Both the position numbers and the translations under genes were made by a program. DNA of 64,000 nt from positions 719,501 to 783,500 of the forward strand of contig NW_020825359.1 in assembly GCF_003286085.1 (NCBI RefSeq), written 5' to 3'. This document shows positions 10,901-24,600 of this stretch, one piece after another (the first letter of the stretch is position 1; every line of letters starts with the position of its first letter). The notes under the pieces are model-generated. The model made no database searches and was not told the DNA's origin. It saw only the letters and a list, made by a program, of their open reading frames with translations. The DNA is from Drosophila persimilis. Lineage: Eukaryota; Arthropoda; Insecta; Diptera; Drosophilidae.

Positions 10901-13900
10901 TTACCATTAAATACCATTACAAATACACAATTTTGGTATTTTTTTTTTTTTTTTATAAATACTGTTGTATTTTGAGGTCAGCGGTACCGAACGGGTACAA
11001 GCCCTATTTTAAATATTAAAAGAAAAAAAACCTTGTCCAGAACAAAAAACCCAAAAAGCTCCAGATCTATCAGAAAAAGTCGGTTTTGGTTCGTGTAGTG
11101 TTGCATAGTGTTATCCGATGATGCGATCCGATGGCATCCGCAATGTTTGATTGGAATTCGTTTCATTCCCGATTGTTCCAAAATTGAAGCTTAATTATCG
11201 GTGAAATACTTTTATGTAAGAACAGAGAAATATACAAACATATGGGACTGTTTATGATAAGGTTTTACGGCACCCACATACCATTCGCCCATTCAAGGAA
11301 CTGCATTTATTGCAAAAAAAGCTTTCTTTTGGTACTGTTGGCAAGGGAAGCTTTCACTCATTTCCGAATATAATTGTACAAATCTTTAGTTTCCGTCGGG
11401 CGAAAGGCGTCAAAAAGCGTCAGAGCTTGTTGGATGAGAGCCATCCCTTGGTCGGGACGAAGCCGGTTTCTGCTATGGATAGCATGCGCCTGCGGAAAAA
11501 GCTCTCATGTTCGCATTTTATCTCTCTCTTCCAACTCGTATCTAATCTAATCGGCCTGCCTTATGTCTAATGTCTACACATGTGAACCCCAGATTGTTGG
11601 AATTTCTGGGGTTGCTCTATCCAGAGATGGACGTGCACAAATCATCATCTCCGACATCTAATCTAATTGCGATCTCTCTCTATGTTTTGGCATCCTTTTC
11701 CCCTTCTCTTTGGCGTTCTCTAAATGGAAATGTAAATTGGGAACGGTGGGGCATTGTGTCGTGTGTGGCTGTGTGTGGACATGAAAAGGGTTTTGTTTAA
11801 TTGTTGTTGATTGAACAATTTTGCCTTGGCTTTCACTGCACTTTCTAACACGGTCTGTCTCTCTGTCGTGTCACCTGTTGCCAGTCGCCAGTCGCCACTG
11901 TCGGATGTAAATGAATATTAAATGTCCGATCCGTCCATCTCTCATCTTTCTACCTTTTGTGTGACCTCCACTCTACGCGGAATAGCATTCAAGTATCGAG
12001 CTTTTGTCAAATACGTTTGATGGGAAGATGACGGGATGAGCGGGGGAGATGTGGCAGGCAGGCAGGCAGGCAGGCAGGCTGTCAGACAATTTGCCATACA
12101 ATCGGAAGCAAGGACAGTCCTGCGTCTGTCCGTACCTTTCAAATGAATGAATGAATGAACAATACGCAAAATATGAAACTTGATTTCGAGGTAGCAGCAG
12201 TAATGCACTCAATTGTGTGGCTATCACGAATGGACATGAATGGACGACAGACATTTCCATTTTCGAGGATACTCAAATGTCCAATGCTTCCCCTATGCTT
12301 TCTCTGTGTGTGGTGGCGGGTGGGGCCGGTGTGGGTGGTTAAGGTCGTATGTCAAGAGTTCTGGGAATTGGCTCCATTTTATTGGCAATCGTTTCGCTTC
12401 CTTCCGACCGTAACCTTTGCCCCTCCCACACGCAGTCCATGATACTGTGTATCCTTCAACCTGTTCTGTTCTCTGTGTGGGTGTGTGATTGGAGTGAAAG
12501 CCATTCCTGAAAAGCATAATTGAAGTGCAAATTACACATTTACCTCGCATCCGAAAAAGGGTTACCATGGGATACCCTTCATCAGTTTTGTGTCCCGCAT
12601 TTTTCTACAAAAATTAATCTCATCTCTCTCGTATCTGTATCTGTCGGGTTGAAACTGTAAAAAGAGAACAGAACAGAAATTAAAGTTTAAGTAAAATGAG
12701 AATCGGGAAAGTCGAGATTAATCTTATGGACTGCCATCGCAAAAGCTATTCGATCGGGGAACAATCAACATCTTGCCGAATCATCATCAATCGGTACCTT
12801 CTTATTCGTCTTTCTTCTGAAGTGAAGACTTGTAAACCAACCTGTCATTGGAGTGTGACCATCTTTATATATCCTTCATCTCCACGACAGAACATCAATG
12901 GGTAGTCTCGTACACGCGTTCACAATTGTTTACCATCCCCGACGCTTCAGAACAGTATCGGGCGATTCCACGTTACCACTGCGACTCGACCCATTTGACC
13001 AACTCAGTATGCTCGTGCAGAAGATTTTGCAATCACCAACGTAATAGATCTGAAGGAACCTATGATCTTCGGTTGGTGGGGGAACTGCCTCTTCGTCTAC
13101 TATTTGACGGCTAAGAATTTTTTTTTCGTAATAAGAATAAAACAACGATCGAGGGTATTTTCATTCGGATAAACCGTCTCCTTTTAAATACGAAACAAAA
13201 TATGAGGCAAATCTGCTCAAACGCTCTCAAGTGATGTAATTCTACACATAGATAGAACGATTATCTTAAAGATCTATAAACTATCTAGATCTATAGTATC
13301 TATAAAGTATAAAGTTCCATTAGCAAATGTTTCATTGCTAGATTTTTCATTAGCAAATGTTTTCCACGTTCCCTCGTTAATGGCAATTCTCCATTCCGTT
13401 CGCTTATATAGTAGTATATTTTAGAGCTAGCAGAACAGAGTAGCATCTGTGGAACTACAAAGATCCATCAACAAATGTTCCATTATCAGATGTTCCCCCG
13501 TGAATGCCAGTTCCGTTCGTTTATGGGAAATCTGTACAGGTTATAAGAGTTGAACAGAGTTTGAAAAAATATTCAAGTACTGCGGATGATAGTTAGAGCC
13601 GTAGTGTGTGTTTCCTGTTACATTTGCAGGTCATGCAGAGATATTTGAGTGGCGCCCAAGTGAAATCTGAATGACTGAATGTGCGGTGGCTACCTCGACC
13701 TCTGCATCTACCTCTAGCCATTGTCGTACTCGTTGCTCTGTGCCTCTGTGGTCACGTATGGCGTGGTGGCGCTTTCCCTCTCTCGCTCCGATGGAGAGTG
13801 CGTGGATTGGGGAGTGTGTGGTGTCGCCTCGATTGTGGGCTTAAACCGCTTTGTGCTTTTTACTTACACAATTGCCGCATTCTGCAGTCTTGCTTTCCTA

Positions 13901-16900
13901 TGGATTTCATTTCATTTTCATATGTCATAACTGTATGTATATCTCCCTGCGGACATGACCCTATCTGTGGCACTGCCTCTGCCCCTTGGTGTGGGCCGTG
14001 GGCTGGTTGATGGAGTGGCGGGGGGCCTTCTTCTATAGGGACGGACAGTGGTGTTTACTAGAGTTTACTTTGGGTGCAAAACTTTCATTCATTCTTTCCC
14101 TCTGTGAGTGTGTTGCTGCCTGCCACCATCTGAAGCGTGTCTTTTGGACAGTTATGCCTCGTATTGTATGGAATTTTATGGCCCCTCCACCTCCCAGCCG
14201 ACCCACCGACCGACCACCTGAATGATTCAAAAGATATCTCGTTCGTTCGTTTGTTGGGCAGGTATTTTTATCTCTGTTTGGATGGACTGAAAGTGAAAGA
14301 GAGTGCAGCAGCAGATATCTGTTGAATGTCGAATGGAATTCATAGTAAATACGCCGTACAAGATGTATACAAAATAATTCATTAAAAGGGAAACTATTTA
14401 CTTTTAATATCTTTATTTTTGTTATTCTTATTGACGATAATTCTCAGGGCATTCGCTGGTGCGTCTGGTTGGCTTCGGCGTCGACTTCGGCTACGGCTTC
14501 GGCTTCGGCTTCGGCTTTGGTCTGTCAAGGAATAAATCTCGCAGCAGTTGGGAGCAGTTATTGATCAAGCTGTTGGGCCATTCCCACTGTATGTGTTCTT
14601 AATGAAAAGTGGGACTGTAAATGGATAGAGTGATTGCCACAGTCATAAATTAAGTTAAGAATAACCCTTAAGCGAATAAATACACAATTGATATGGTACG
14701 CGGTATGAATTTCCCCATAAGCGAACGGATTTCCCCAAAGGGGTTAGGAATATTGCGATGCGGGACATGGCATTCATCCCGAGCCTCTCTGTGGAACGTA
14801 GAATCGTAATGTGTGGTTGAGGTTTAAAATAAATAGACCTATCGATCAATTAGACGTTTGGAGCGTTTACTTTGCTTTAATGTGATATTTCCTCCGCCCA
14901 TTTATTCCCTTTCATCATGGGAACTCTGCACTGCTCCAATGCTCCTCCGCTCCATTGTTATCTACATTTGCGGTCGTACGAACGTACATCTGGTGGCGTT
15001 GTAGAGTAGTGGGTGACGTATATACCACTCCCACACCCACGCACCACATCTCTCTCTCTCTCTCTCTCTCTCTCGCTCTCCTTCTCTGTAGAAGCTTACA
15101 CACCCACACAAACAGAGATAGACGCACGCATCGGGAGTCACGATGGTCGTCATCGTCGCCCATCGCCAGCGTCATCGCCCATCGCTTCCCATTCTATTTG
15201 GACTTGGTGGCTTCTATTCACTTCACTTCACATCACATCACTTCTCCTCCAGAGCCGTCGCTGTCACGACGAGGGAGGAGAAGGAGTCAGGAGGCTAGGA
15301 GGCTAGGAGGCGTTGATGAGGAGGAGGCATAAAATATGCCTCATGCCCAAAATTTAGTTTCATTTTCGTTTGCGCTGCGTCAAGAGTTGAGTTGTGTGTT
15401 TCTCCTCTTTTTTGTCGCTGTTTCTGTCTGTTGTTTGTAGCGCATTATTAATTATGACGACGAGCTGCTGCCTCAAAAGTTATCTAACCGTTGCCGGGCG
15501 CACACACGGCCGGAAGGAAGGAAGCACTTCTTTCGTACGGATAACCCGCTCTGTAGGAACGAACGAACCAAATAAAAATAACAAAAAAATGTACGCTTCG
15601 GAACATTGAGATGCGGAACGAGCTTAGCGTCCAGTGGAACGTGGAAGTGTAACGAGGATCGACTGAAAAAAAGTGCAAATTTACCGGAAAATCGAAGAAA
15701 ATCATTTTTAAGAGATAGTTAGAGAACAACAACAACAAAAAAGCAAAGTAACATTCAAAGCAAAACATAAGAAAAGGTGAAAGAAAAAGAGAAAGAAAAT
15801 ACAATACAAAGAAGGAGAAAGAAAAGGCAGACGGAAAAGTGAAATAACAAAAAGAAAAAAAGTGAAAGAACAACAAACGAAAGCAGACAGAGAAAGCGAG
15901 GGAGAGAGAGAGAGAGACGCCCAACGAAGAACAAACGATTCTCGTGTGAGTAATCGACAGCGACCAAATAGCTTAAATAAGCAATAAGCAACAATACAAA
16001 TATGATGATGTATAATTCAACGATTCAGTGCACACATATGTACACATCCATTGTGTGCTTGTGTGGAATGTTGTACGGGGGAATCGGGAGCGGGGGGAGG
16101 CCAAGGGCGGTCAAAATACTTACCTGATGACAGCACCTGTGCTCTGTGACGTCATCGTGCGCCGCCGCCCCTCCTCCGCCCGACGAGCCGCAAGGGCATG
16201 GACACACCGGTGGACACAGTCAGTCATTCCCCCACACAAACACACACAGTCTCCGTCCGTGTTCCGTTCTGTTCGTTCCCCTCGAGATGTCCCTCTTCGT
16301 TCCCATGAATGTGGGCGGCATGTTTCGTTTCTCAGCATTCCCGGGCATTGCTCAGAGCAACTAAAGACGTTCTTTTCGGTTCCCTCAAATATTAGAAGCT
16401 TGTTCTGTTCTCGTCGTTCCATTGAATGTTTGGAGGATGTGCCGTCTCTTCGTTCATCCAACTCTGTTAAGCTTAAAATGTTGTATTCTCGGCATTCCCC
16501 TCCGTTTCCGTTTCTGCCCTATATGTTTCGTTCCATACGCGTGTGCCAATTTCATTTCGTTTCGCTGCATGAAAACATGCGATTAAAGTATCCAGAAGGT
16601 CATTGTACTTGTGCCGAATGGATATCAAGCAAATAAACAAATTTTGAAAAAGTATACATTTTGAATTCTTAAAATTAATAATTATTTTATGAGCAATCTC
16701 ACAATTGTGGCACATTTCTTGTGTTCATTCCCTGGCTATTTTCTGTCTCTTTTCCACTTCTACTCTTTCTGTTGATGACAGAAATGTGAATGAATCGTCA
16801 CTCTTCTCTCGCTGTTGTGTGTGTGTGTGTGTGTGTGTGTGCTTTCGTTGCTATTTGGCGTCGACAACAGATTATGTCATGTCGTTTTACTGCTTTGTTT

Positions 16901-17962
16901 TATTGCTTACCCCCGCCTCCGGCCCCCTCCTTTCCGAGATGTGTAGCACGCGTACGAGCGCGTTGGGGGCACATCTGCCGCCGCCTTCTGCCCAGGAATT
17001 ATACACTATTGCGATCGCGATTGTGGCATGGAGTGGCGCGGTTAGAAAGCATGGCATTCCATGCAGCAATCAACACACAGCATTCCACAATGCATACATA
17101 TGTATGTATGTGTGTGGCTTTTGGTGTTTGCTGCGCGAGCGCTCATTCATTCATTCATTCAACATTTTCATTTTCACATTTTTGCGCGTTTTGGTGTTGC
17201 TGTTTTCGGCTCCTGCTTCTCTGTTGAGTGGTTTCTGTTTTGTTTTCGTTTTACATTTCGCCATGATTTCGTAAATGCTTCAATTCACTCTCTCTTGGTC
17301 TTATGCTCTGTCTTTAAGCTGCCGCTCTCTCTCTCTCTCTTAACGAACAGTTATCACAAAGAGATACCCATTGGAAGGGCTTGTGACTGTTGTAAACAAG
17401 CCTCACCTTTACATAAGTACAATGTGCTTGTTCCCTTGCCATGCCTTTCTCTCTCTCTCTCAAAAGCTTGCACTCTTGCGGTGCCTACGATCTCGCTGTC
17501 TCTCTCTTTCGGCAAACAGGTTGAAGCTTTACTCTCCTTTGGAAAGAGCAGGAAAAGCAATATCAAGAGAGACAGAGAGCGGGAGCGAGGTAGACAAATG
17601 TTGGTCAAGTTTTTGAGAGAGAGAGTGAGAGACAGCGTCGCCGCCGCCGCACAGTGTGGCCGCAGCCGTAAAGAGGCGGAAAAATGCAGTGTTTGAGTGG
17701 GAGAAAGATAACTTTCTTCTAAAGTTATTATGTAAAAAATACAAATTGATTATTTTACATGGGCAAATATTCACCGGCAACAAAGTTTAGATTTGAGAAT
17801 TTATTGTAAAGGTTCTACATCTACTTGTGCTGACTGAATTTCGAAAGATATTTATTTTGGAAGTTATGATTTTGGCAAGGCCGCCGCACTGTGCGCCGCC
17901 CAGAGGACTTTGCATACGGGGGGAATAATGAAGCAGCGTTGATTATGAATGATCTTCATTAT

Positions 17963-18007
<45 letters not shown>

Positions 18008-21000
18008 TGGTTGTGCCAATTACCAATTTGGTGTCATCGCCGATTGCCTCCCTTTCTCTGTGGACCATTTGACTGGGCCATGCCATGCCTTACCCCATTT
18101 GACAGTCGCTTTAAATCCGCCTAGCCCAGATCGTGGCTTTGCATACCCTAGCCGCGGGCACCAGGAGGGGTATATCGATCGATTCCAATCCCCATCTGAT
18201 CTGAGTAGAGACCCCTACATGAGTTTTCAAGGTTATTCTGGTAAAACACTGAATGGGTAGTATTTATATCGTACTAGAGAGTTTTTTATACCCGATACTC
18301 AAAATGAGTATTGGGGTATATTAGATTTGTGGTTAAAGTGGATGTGTGTAACGTCCAGAAGGAATCGTTTCCGACCCCATAAAGTATATATATTCTTGAT
18401 CAGCATCAATAGCCGAGTCGATTGAGCCCTGTCTGTTTGTCTGTCCGTCCCCTTCAGCGCCTAGTGCTCAAAGACTATAAGAGCTAGAGCAACGATGTTT
18501 TGGATCCAGACTTCTGTGATATGTCCCTGCTACAAAAATATTTTAAAACTTCGCCCCGCCCACTTCCGCCCCCACAAAGGGCGAAAATCTGTTGCATCCA
18601 CAATATTGCACGTTCGAGAAAACTAAAAACGCAGAATCATAGATAATGACCATATCTATCAGATTGCTGAATCTGGATCAGATCAGATCATTTTTGTAGC
18701 CAAAAGGAACAAATCAATTTGCACTGGCTACGCTCAGACTGATTTTCTGTCTCTCTCGCACGCACTCTTTGTCGTGTCGTTTAATATTAGCGGCGTCTGC
18801 CGGAGGAGAGCCATACTGACTTAGTATCGGGTATAACTGTAGAGTTGCGGTGTCCGCAGCAACTCACAACGTTCCCCCTCGTTTTATACAACATATGTAG
18901 TTCAAAGTATATAGTTTTCTTTATGGATCTAAAAATCCTTTTTTGGAATCGGACTGATCGATCCATATCCATACATTTACATATTTCTAATCAGACCTCA
19001 AATTTTGTTCTCTATATATCATATGTATCTGCAATGAAAAATATCCCAAAAGCAAAAGAATGAAAAGAAGAAAATTGAACATTAATTGAATTTGATTTGG
19101 TTTAAAGGGTATCCAAAACTTAGCCATTCGAAAAACTAGGAGTTTCTGCATTCTTTTATCTATTAATTTGTTGTGTTTCATACATACATACATATGTATG
19201 TATATATGTACATATATTTTCTTTTTGGCCAGAACCAGAATTGAAATCACCTCTCGTTCGACTTGTCCAACCCGCTCTCCGTTGCCTGATCCAATTTCCT
19301 CGACTCGAGACTCGATTGCAGCGATGCCGAAGTGCCAGTGGCAGTGGCAGTGCCAGTGGCTGTGGCATATCGGGTTCGTGTTTGGCTCATTTCGGATTTT
19401 GGATTTCTGATTTCTGATTTCTCGTTTCCCCACTTCTTGTCGTGTGCCAAAAATTAATTGGGTGAATGTGCCTTCAGGCATTCTCGGATCTGCATTAAGT
19501 GTATGCCTAGGGAAATATTTCTGTAATCCCTGAAATGTAGAGCGGTATTTATTCAGGCACAGGGGAATAATCAATATTCAATTCCGGAAATTATCATCAG
19601 AACCAAAAGTGTTGGCCCGCCACCAGACAGACGACATGCGTACCTATATAAATATGTGTATGGCTTTCAAGCAGGAAATGTCAACTCGATTCGAGCCATA
19701 TCTGAATAGGGGGAATCCGCCTGCCGCCTGCCGCCTATTCGATTGCCGAGCGCCGATAGGCCCCACGATAAGCAAATGCAATCGATCCCGAAACAACCCT
19801 TAACCTTCATGGGGGTCGGATGTAAAGCCCTGGCCTTAGCCGCAATTCCAAGGACATCTGTTACGGGTTTCCACCACTAACCTTGACCCTGAGTGAGAGG
19901 CACTTTTCGGTATTTCTAGCTTTTCTTTTAAACGAAATTATGATGTATTGTGTATAGGGGCTGTCTATACGGTTTTTTTGGTTTTGTTTTTTGTTTTTGT
20001 TTTTGCGAAGCCTTCGATTTTGTGCTCATTTCCAAGGCAAGTCACGAGCGGCACTTGCAAATTGAAGAAATCCGCCCAAAGGCCACAAGCCACCAGCCAC
20101 CAGCCATCACCTCACCCCCCTAATCAGCAGCAGTCTCCCTCGCGCCATAAAGCTCATCCAGGTGTCGTCCCACAGCTGATTGATAATGCAGAGAGAGAGA
20201 GGAAAGAGAGAGAGAGAGTGGGAGAGTAAGTGCAGCATCAGCATCGGCATCGGCATCCCCTCCAAGAGCAAGAGAGCGGCGACAAACCGTTGGGTTTCGC
20301 CAAGCAATACCCTCTACCAGAGAGGGTATGCTGATTTTAAAGAACACACACCCATTATTAAATTAAGACTTCGCTTCTTAAATATATAATATAAAAATAT
20401 ATAATAAATACATATATATATATATAGGGCCCATTTTAATCTACATGTAAAACATTTTAAAATAAATATAAAATATTTAATAGGTAGAGTTGGGAGCTAT
20501 TTAATCTGTTTATTATTTTGTTGAGCAAGGAACTATGTATTCAAAAGTATTTTTAAAATTCCTTTGCGGCGGAGGACATCCCTGGGTCCATTGCAGGGCC
20601 CTGCCAGTGCTGGTTGTAGAACTCCAGTCGCTCGGCAGGAGGGAGATCCTCCACGTCCACATCCATCATGGACCCATGGACCCATCAGTGCCCAGCACGG
20701 TCAAGTGCGGAACTCTAGAACTAGTACTAGTACCAACTAGTTTTCCTGAAGCTATAGACCCTTAATTAGAAAATTAGTAACAAGTTTCGCAAATATGTAT
20801 TTAATATCAGCAACCTAAATGGTTATCTTACAGCTGTCCAGATAGCATGAAATCTAATCTCTGTTTTGTAAAGGCTATCTTTAAGCAAAAACTACAGTCT
20901 TTTGGCAATAAAGCAACCCCCTTTTAATTTGAATTTCGTATATCAATTGCTACTCTCCCTCCCTATCGGAGAATATCTATTGGCATGAATTTTCTCCGGG

Positions 21001-21625
21001 TGGAATTCCACTTTGCAGCAATTGAGATCTAACAAGCCTGTATGTATAATAAATCTATAAAATAATGGGGTATCGAATGCTGCAATACCATCGAAGGATG
21101 AATTTTTTGTGTGTGTGTGTGTTTTTTTTTTTGCCGTTTGTCGTTTTTGCTGATGCTGTTCGCAGTCGCCGTCGCCGTCGCAGTCGAGTCGCTGCTTTTG
21201 CTTCTGCTTGATGGATATTGGCCGAGAGAGAGAGAGAGAGAGGGAGCACGGCTAGACGACGAGAGAGAGTGAGTGCGATGGAGGGTGTGCGTGTTCGTGT
21301 GTGTGTGTGCAAGTACCATTTGATGCTCTTTTTGACACTGGTTTTGTTGTTGTTGGTGCTGCTGCTGCTGCTGGTCTAGCGGCTCGCTCGTCCAATCGAT
21401 CTCCCCAGAGCTGTTGCTGCTTGTTGGCCGATTCTCCGTTGGCCGTTGGACACCTCCGCGTTTGGGGAGGCGCGTTTTGCCATTTTTGCGGATTTTCATA
21501 GTTCAAAGCGCTTTCCAGTCGTCGACAGCAGCACGAGACGCGACATCGGCAGCGTCCAAGATTTAGACTCTAAATATAATCATTTTATAATCATTTATTT
21601 TTATTTTGTGATTAATTCAATCGAA

Positions 21626-21665
<40 letters not shown>

Positions 21666-24600
21666 CAGAAAATTGCTCTTGAAAGTGAATGGAAAGAATG
21701 GAAAACAAAAGAGAAAGATATGATGAAAGAAAGCAATAGAATTGGCGCTGGATTCGTAAAAGTTCATACGAAATTTATTCCGTTTCTCTCAGTGTTGATT
21801 AGTTGCTGATTAGCGGCTGTGTTTCAGTGTTGTCCAGTGCGGCTTAGTGTTGGTTTTTTTTTTGTTGCTGTTTTGTTATTATTATTGCGGTTATGCAATG
21901 CCACAGTTTGATGAATCTTTTTTGAGCGATTGTGCGCTCGCCGATCGCTGGCATTTCTACTCGTACACGCTCAAGCAGACACCGCATCATCCTCATCATC
22001 ACCAGCACAATTATAGTTACCATCACGATAATGATGACAACGATCATCAGCGGGCATCATGGATGCCGCGAGATAACAACAACAATAGCGGCCACACACT
22101 ACACAACATCAAATTCCAGCGCCGTTGCAGGCACAAAAAGATGCCCCGTCTGGCAGCATCGCTGTCGATGCCAGTGATGCCCATGTCCCAGGACAGTATC
22201 CCTAACGCTGTGGCGGGCGAACGTAAGTGAAGGCATGAAAAAGTGCAGGTCGTCCTTCAGGAGTAGATCGGCGGGGGGGACGCACTCTTCGAAGTTAACT
22301 AAAACATAATCAAGAGAGAGCCTCGAGGCCGGAGCTGGAGCCAGAGCCAGTGGGATGATGGGGTGTTCTCCAACTTTGAAGTCAAGTGAATGGAGGGGGG
22401 AGACTGTGAACAAAAATGAAAACAGTATGATTTGAATCAGTTGTGGAGAAAAACAATTTCCTTGAATGGTATCTCGGTGCAAAAGCAAAATCCTTTCTGT
22501 TGCTTCCCCGCCGTCTTTAAGCAGTGCAAGTCCGTTCGCTTATGGAAACATTTGTGTATCTAATGTTAGACGGGACTTACTTGTTTCTCAGGGGAAATCA
22601 ATCACTTTAGTCGCATTCTCTCGACCCGAACCATTTGTTTATTATTATTTTGCTTGCTTCCTTCATTGCAGACGGCAGCATTAGCTCTCCGAACACGCCG
22701 GGCGGAGGTGCCATCGGTGGTGGGTGCAGCAGCAGCAGCAACAACAGCATCAACAGCGGCAGCTACGCGAGTGCCTCCTCAGTTCCTGTCGCATGCACAC
22801 CGCCGCCGCCGACGCACCAGTACCAGGGCGGAGGGAGGGCCGGAGGCGGAGTGCCACCGGCACCGCCGAGCGCCGTTCACGGCAATCCGAGCGGATCTTC
22901 GGGGCATAAGAACAGCCTCAAGGGAACGAAGCTGGCACGACGCGCACGCTCCTTTAAAGACGACCTGATCGAAAAGATATCCCTGATGCGGACCACCAAC
23001 AACACGCTGGGTCGCTCCCACTCGCCGCACAGTCCGCGTACGAAGCATGGCGCCGGTGTCAAGCCGCCGCCTTCGAACGAGGAGGTGCAGCGCTCCACAC
23101 AGACTCTGGAGACGCACGTCAAGGATATATCGAATGCCCTCAAGCACTTTCGGGACGTTATTCTGAAGAAGAAGCTCGAGGTGCTGCCCGGCAATGGCAC
23201 GGTCATCCTGGAGACCATTGCCAGCATGTATTCCGGTAGGTGTCACACTCCCCAACCAGCAGGACATCCCCTGACATCCCTCTGTGTTTCCGCAGTTATC
23301 CAAACGTATACCCCACTGAATGAGAACAGTGCCATCATGAGCTCGGCCACGCAGCAGGTCTACCAATCCCTGGGGAAACTCATCAAACTCTGCGACGAGG
23401 TAATGCTCTCCGACGAGAGCGGCGAGTGCCCCTCCCTAAGCAACGATAATGTGCGCGAAGTTATCGATCTACTCGAGGACGCAGTGAGGGTGAGTGGTAT
23501 AATTGATTTTTATTTCGATCATTATCAAACCGAATCCTTGCAAGTTTTCATGCCACAGTTAGTTATATTCGACGTGCACACGTGAATCGCAATTTTCGAA
23601 ATGAAGATTGTCGAATCGAACGAGTGGAATAGTTTTAGGTTTCGAATATGAGTATTTTATGCCAGTTATTTTCGGCGTTCACACGTGAATGGCAATTATC
23701 GTGATGAAAATGATCAATTCGAATCCTTTGAATATTTTCTAGTTTTCGACTAATAGTTTTCGAGTTAATACATGCCACCACGTATTCACATGAATGGCTA
23801 TTTTACGTTCGAATGAAACAAAACCAAACGTAAGGCCCCGAAATCCCTCAAAGGCGAGTGGTGTCTAAAACGAATGTGTGTCTGATCACGAAATTCATAG
23901 ACATCAAGGGGAAAATGTACACCAAAAGAGCTTTCAATGACTCGAACATCGCATCCGTTTCTAATGCAAATCCTCCTGTTTATTCGTTCATTCCCTCTAG
24001 AATCTCGTAACCCTGGCCCAGGGTAAACTAAAGGAGCAGGATCAGTGCGCCTTTCGCTACAGCGGCTCCTCCGGCCTGGGCGGCATTGGGGCCGCAGCCG
24101 AGATTATGGGTGCGGTCACAGCATCCAGCACGAATGCAGGCGGCGTAGGCAGCGGCGGCATACTACCGGTTGGTGGTGTGCCCGGCACCGGGATCACGGG
24201 CGTGGCCAGCATGCGGATCTCCGCTGTCGAGAACGCGGCCGTTGGCCAGCGCACCTCCCTGCCAGACATTGCCCTGTCGCCGAAGGAGCGGGCTATCCTG
24301 GAGCATCGGAATGTGAACCCCATGCGGGGATCGCACAGCACCGAGAGCATACTGCGCGACACGAGTCCGCCGCCAAAGCCGCCGCTACCGAATCGGGCAA
24401 GCAATCCCCCACCGCTGCCACCCAAGCGACGCAGTCAGCCGCAGGCGCCTCCCGGTGGCTCCTCCTCATCGACGTCCACCTCTAACCAGGCCAGTCCGCT
24501 GCCCTATGCGCAGTCGCACAACATCAGCCTCAACTCGGACCTGGACTGCAGCTCCAACATCTCGCTGCTGAACTACGGTGTGGATCGGTAAGTGGCTCGA

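Noticed and set aside
15484-15994. Minus-strand Phe/Ser/Leu-rich open frames
   Set aside because: They are the complement of an A- and GA-rich tract; the composition is pure low complexity.
20535-20765. Plus-strand open frame opposite the 38-codon orphan frame
   Set aside because: It begins in AT-rich sequence and has no recognisable features; the minus reading looks more protein-like, though neither is certain.
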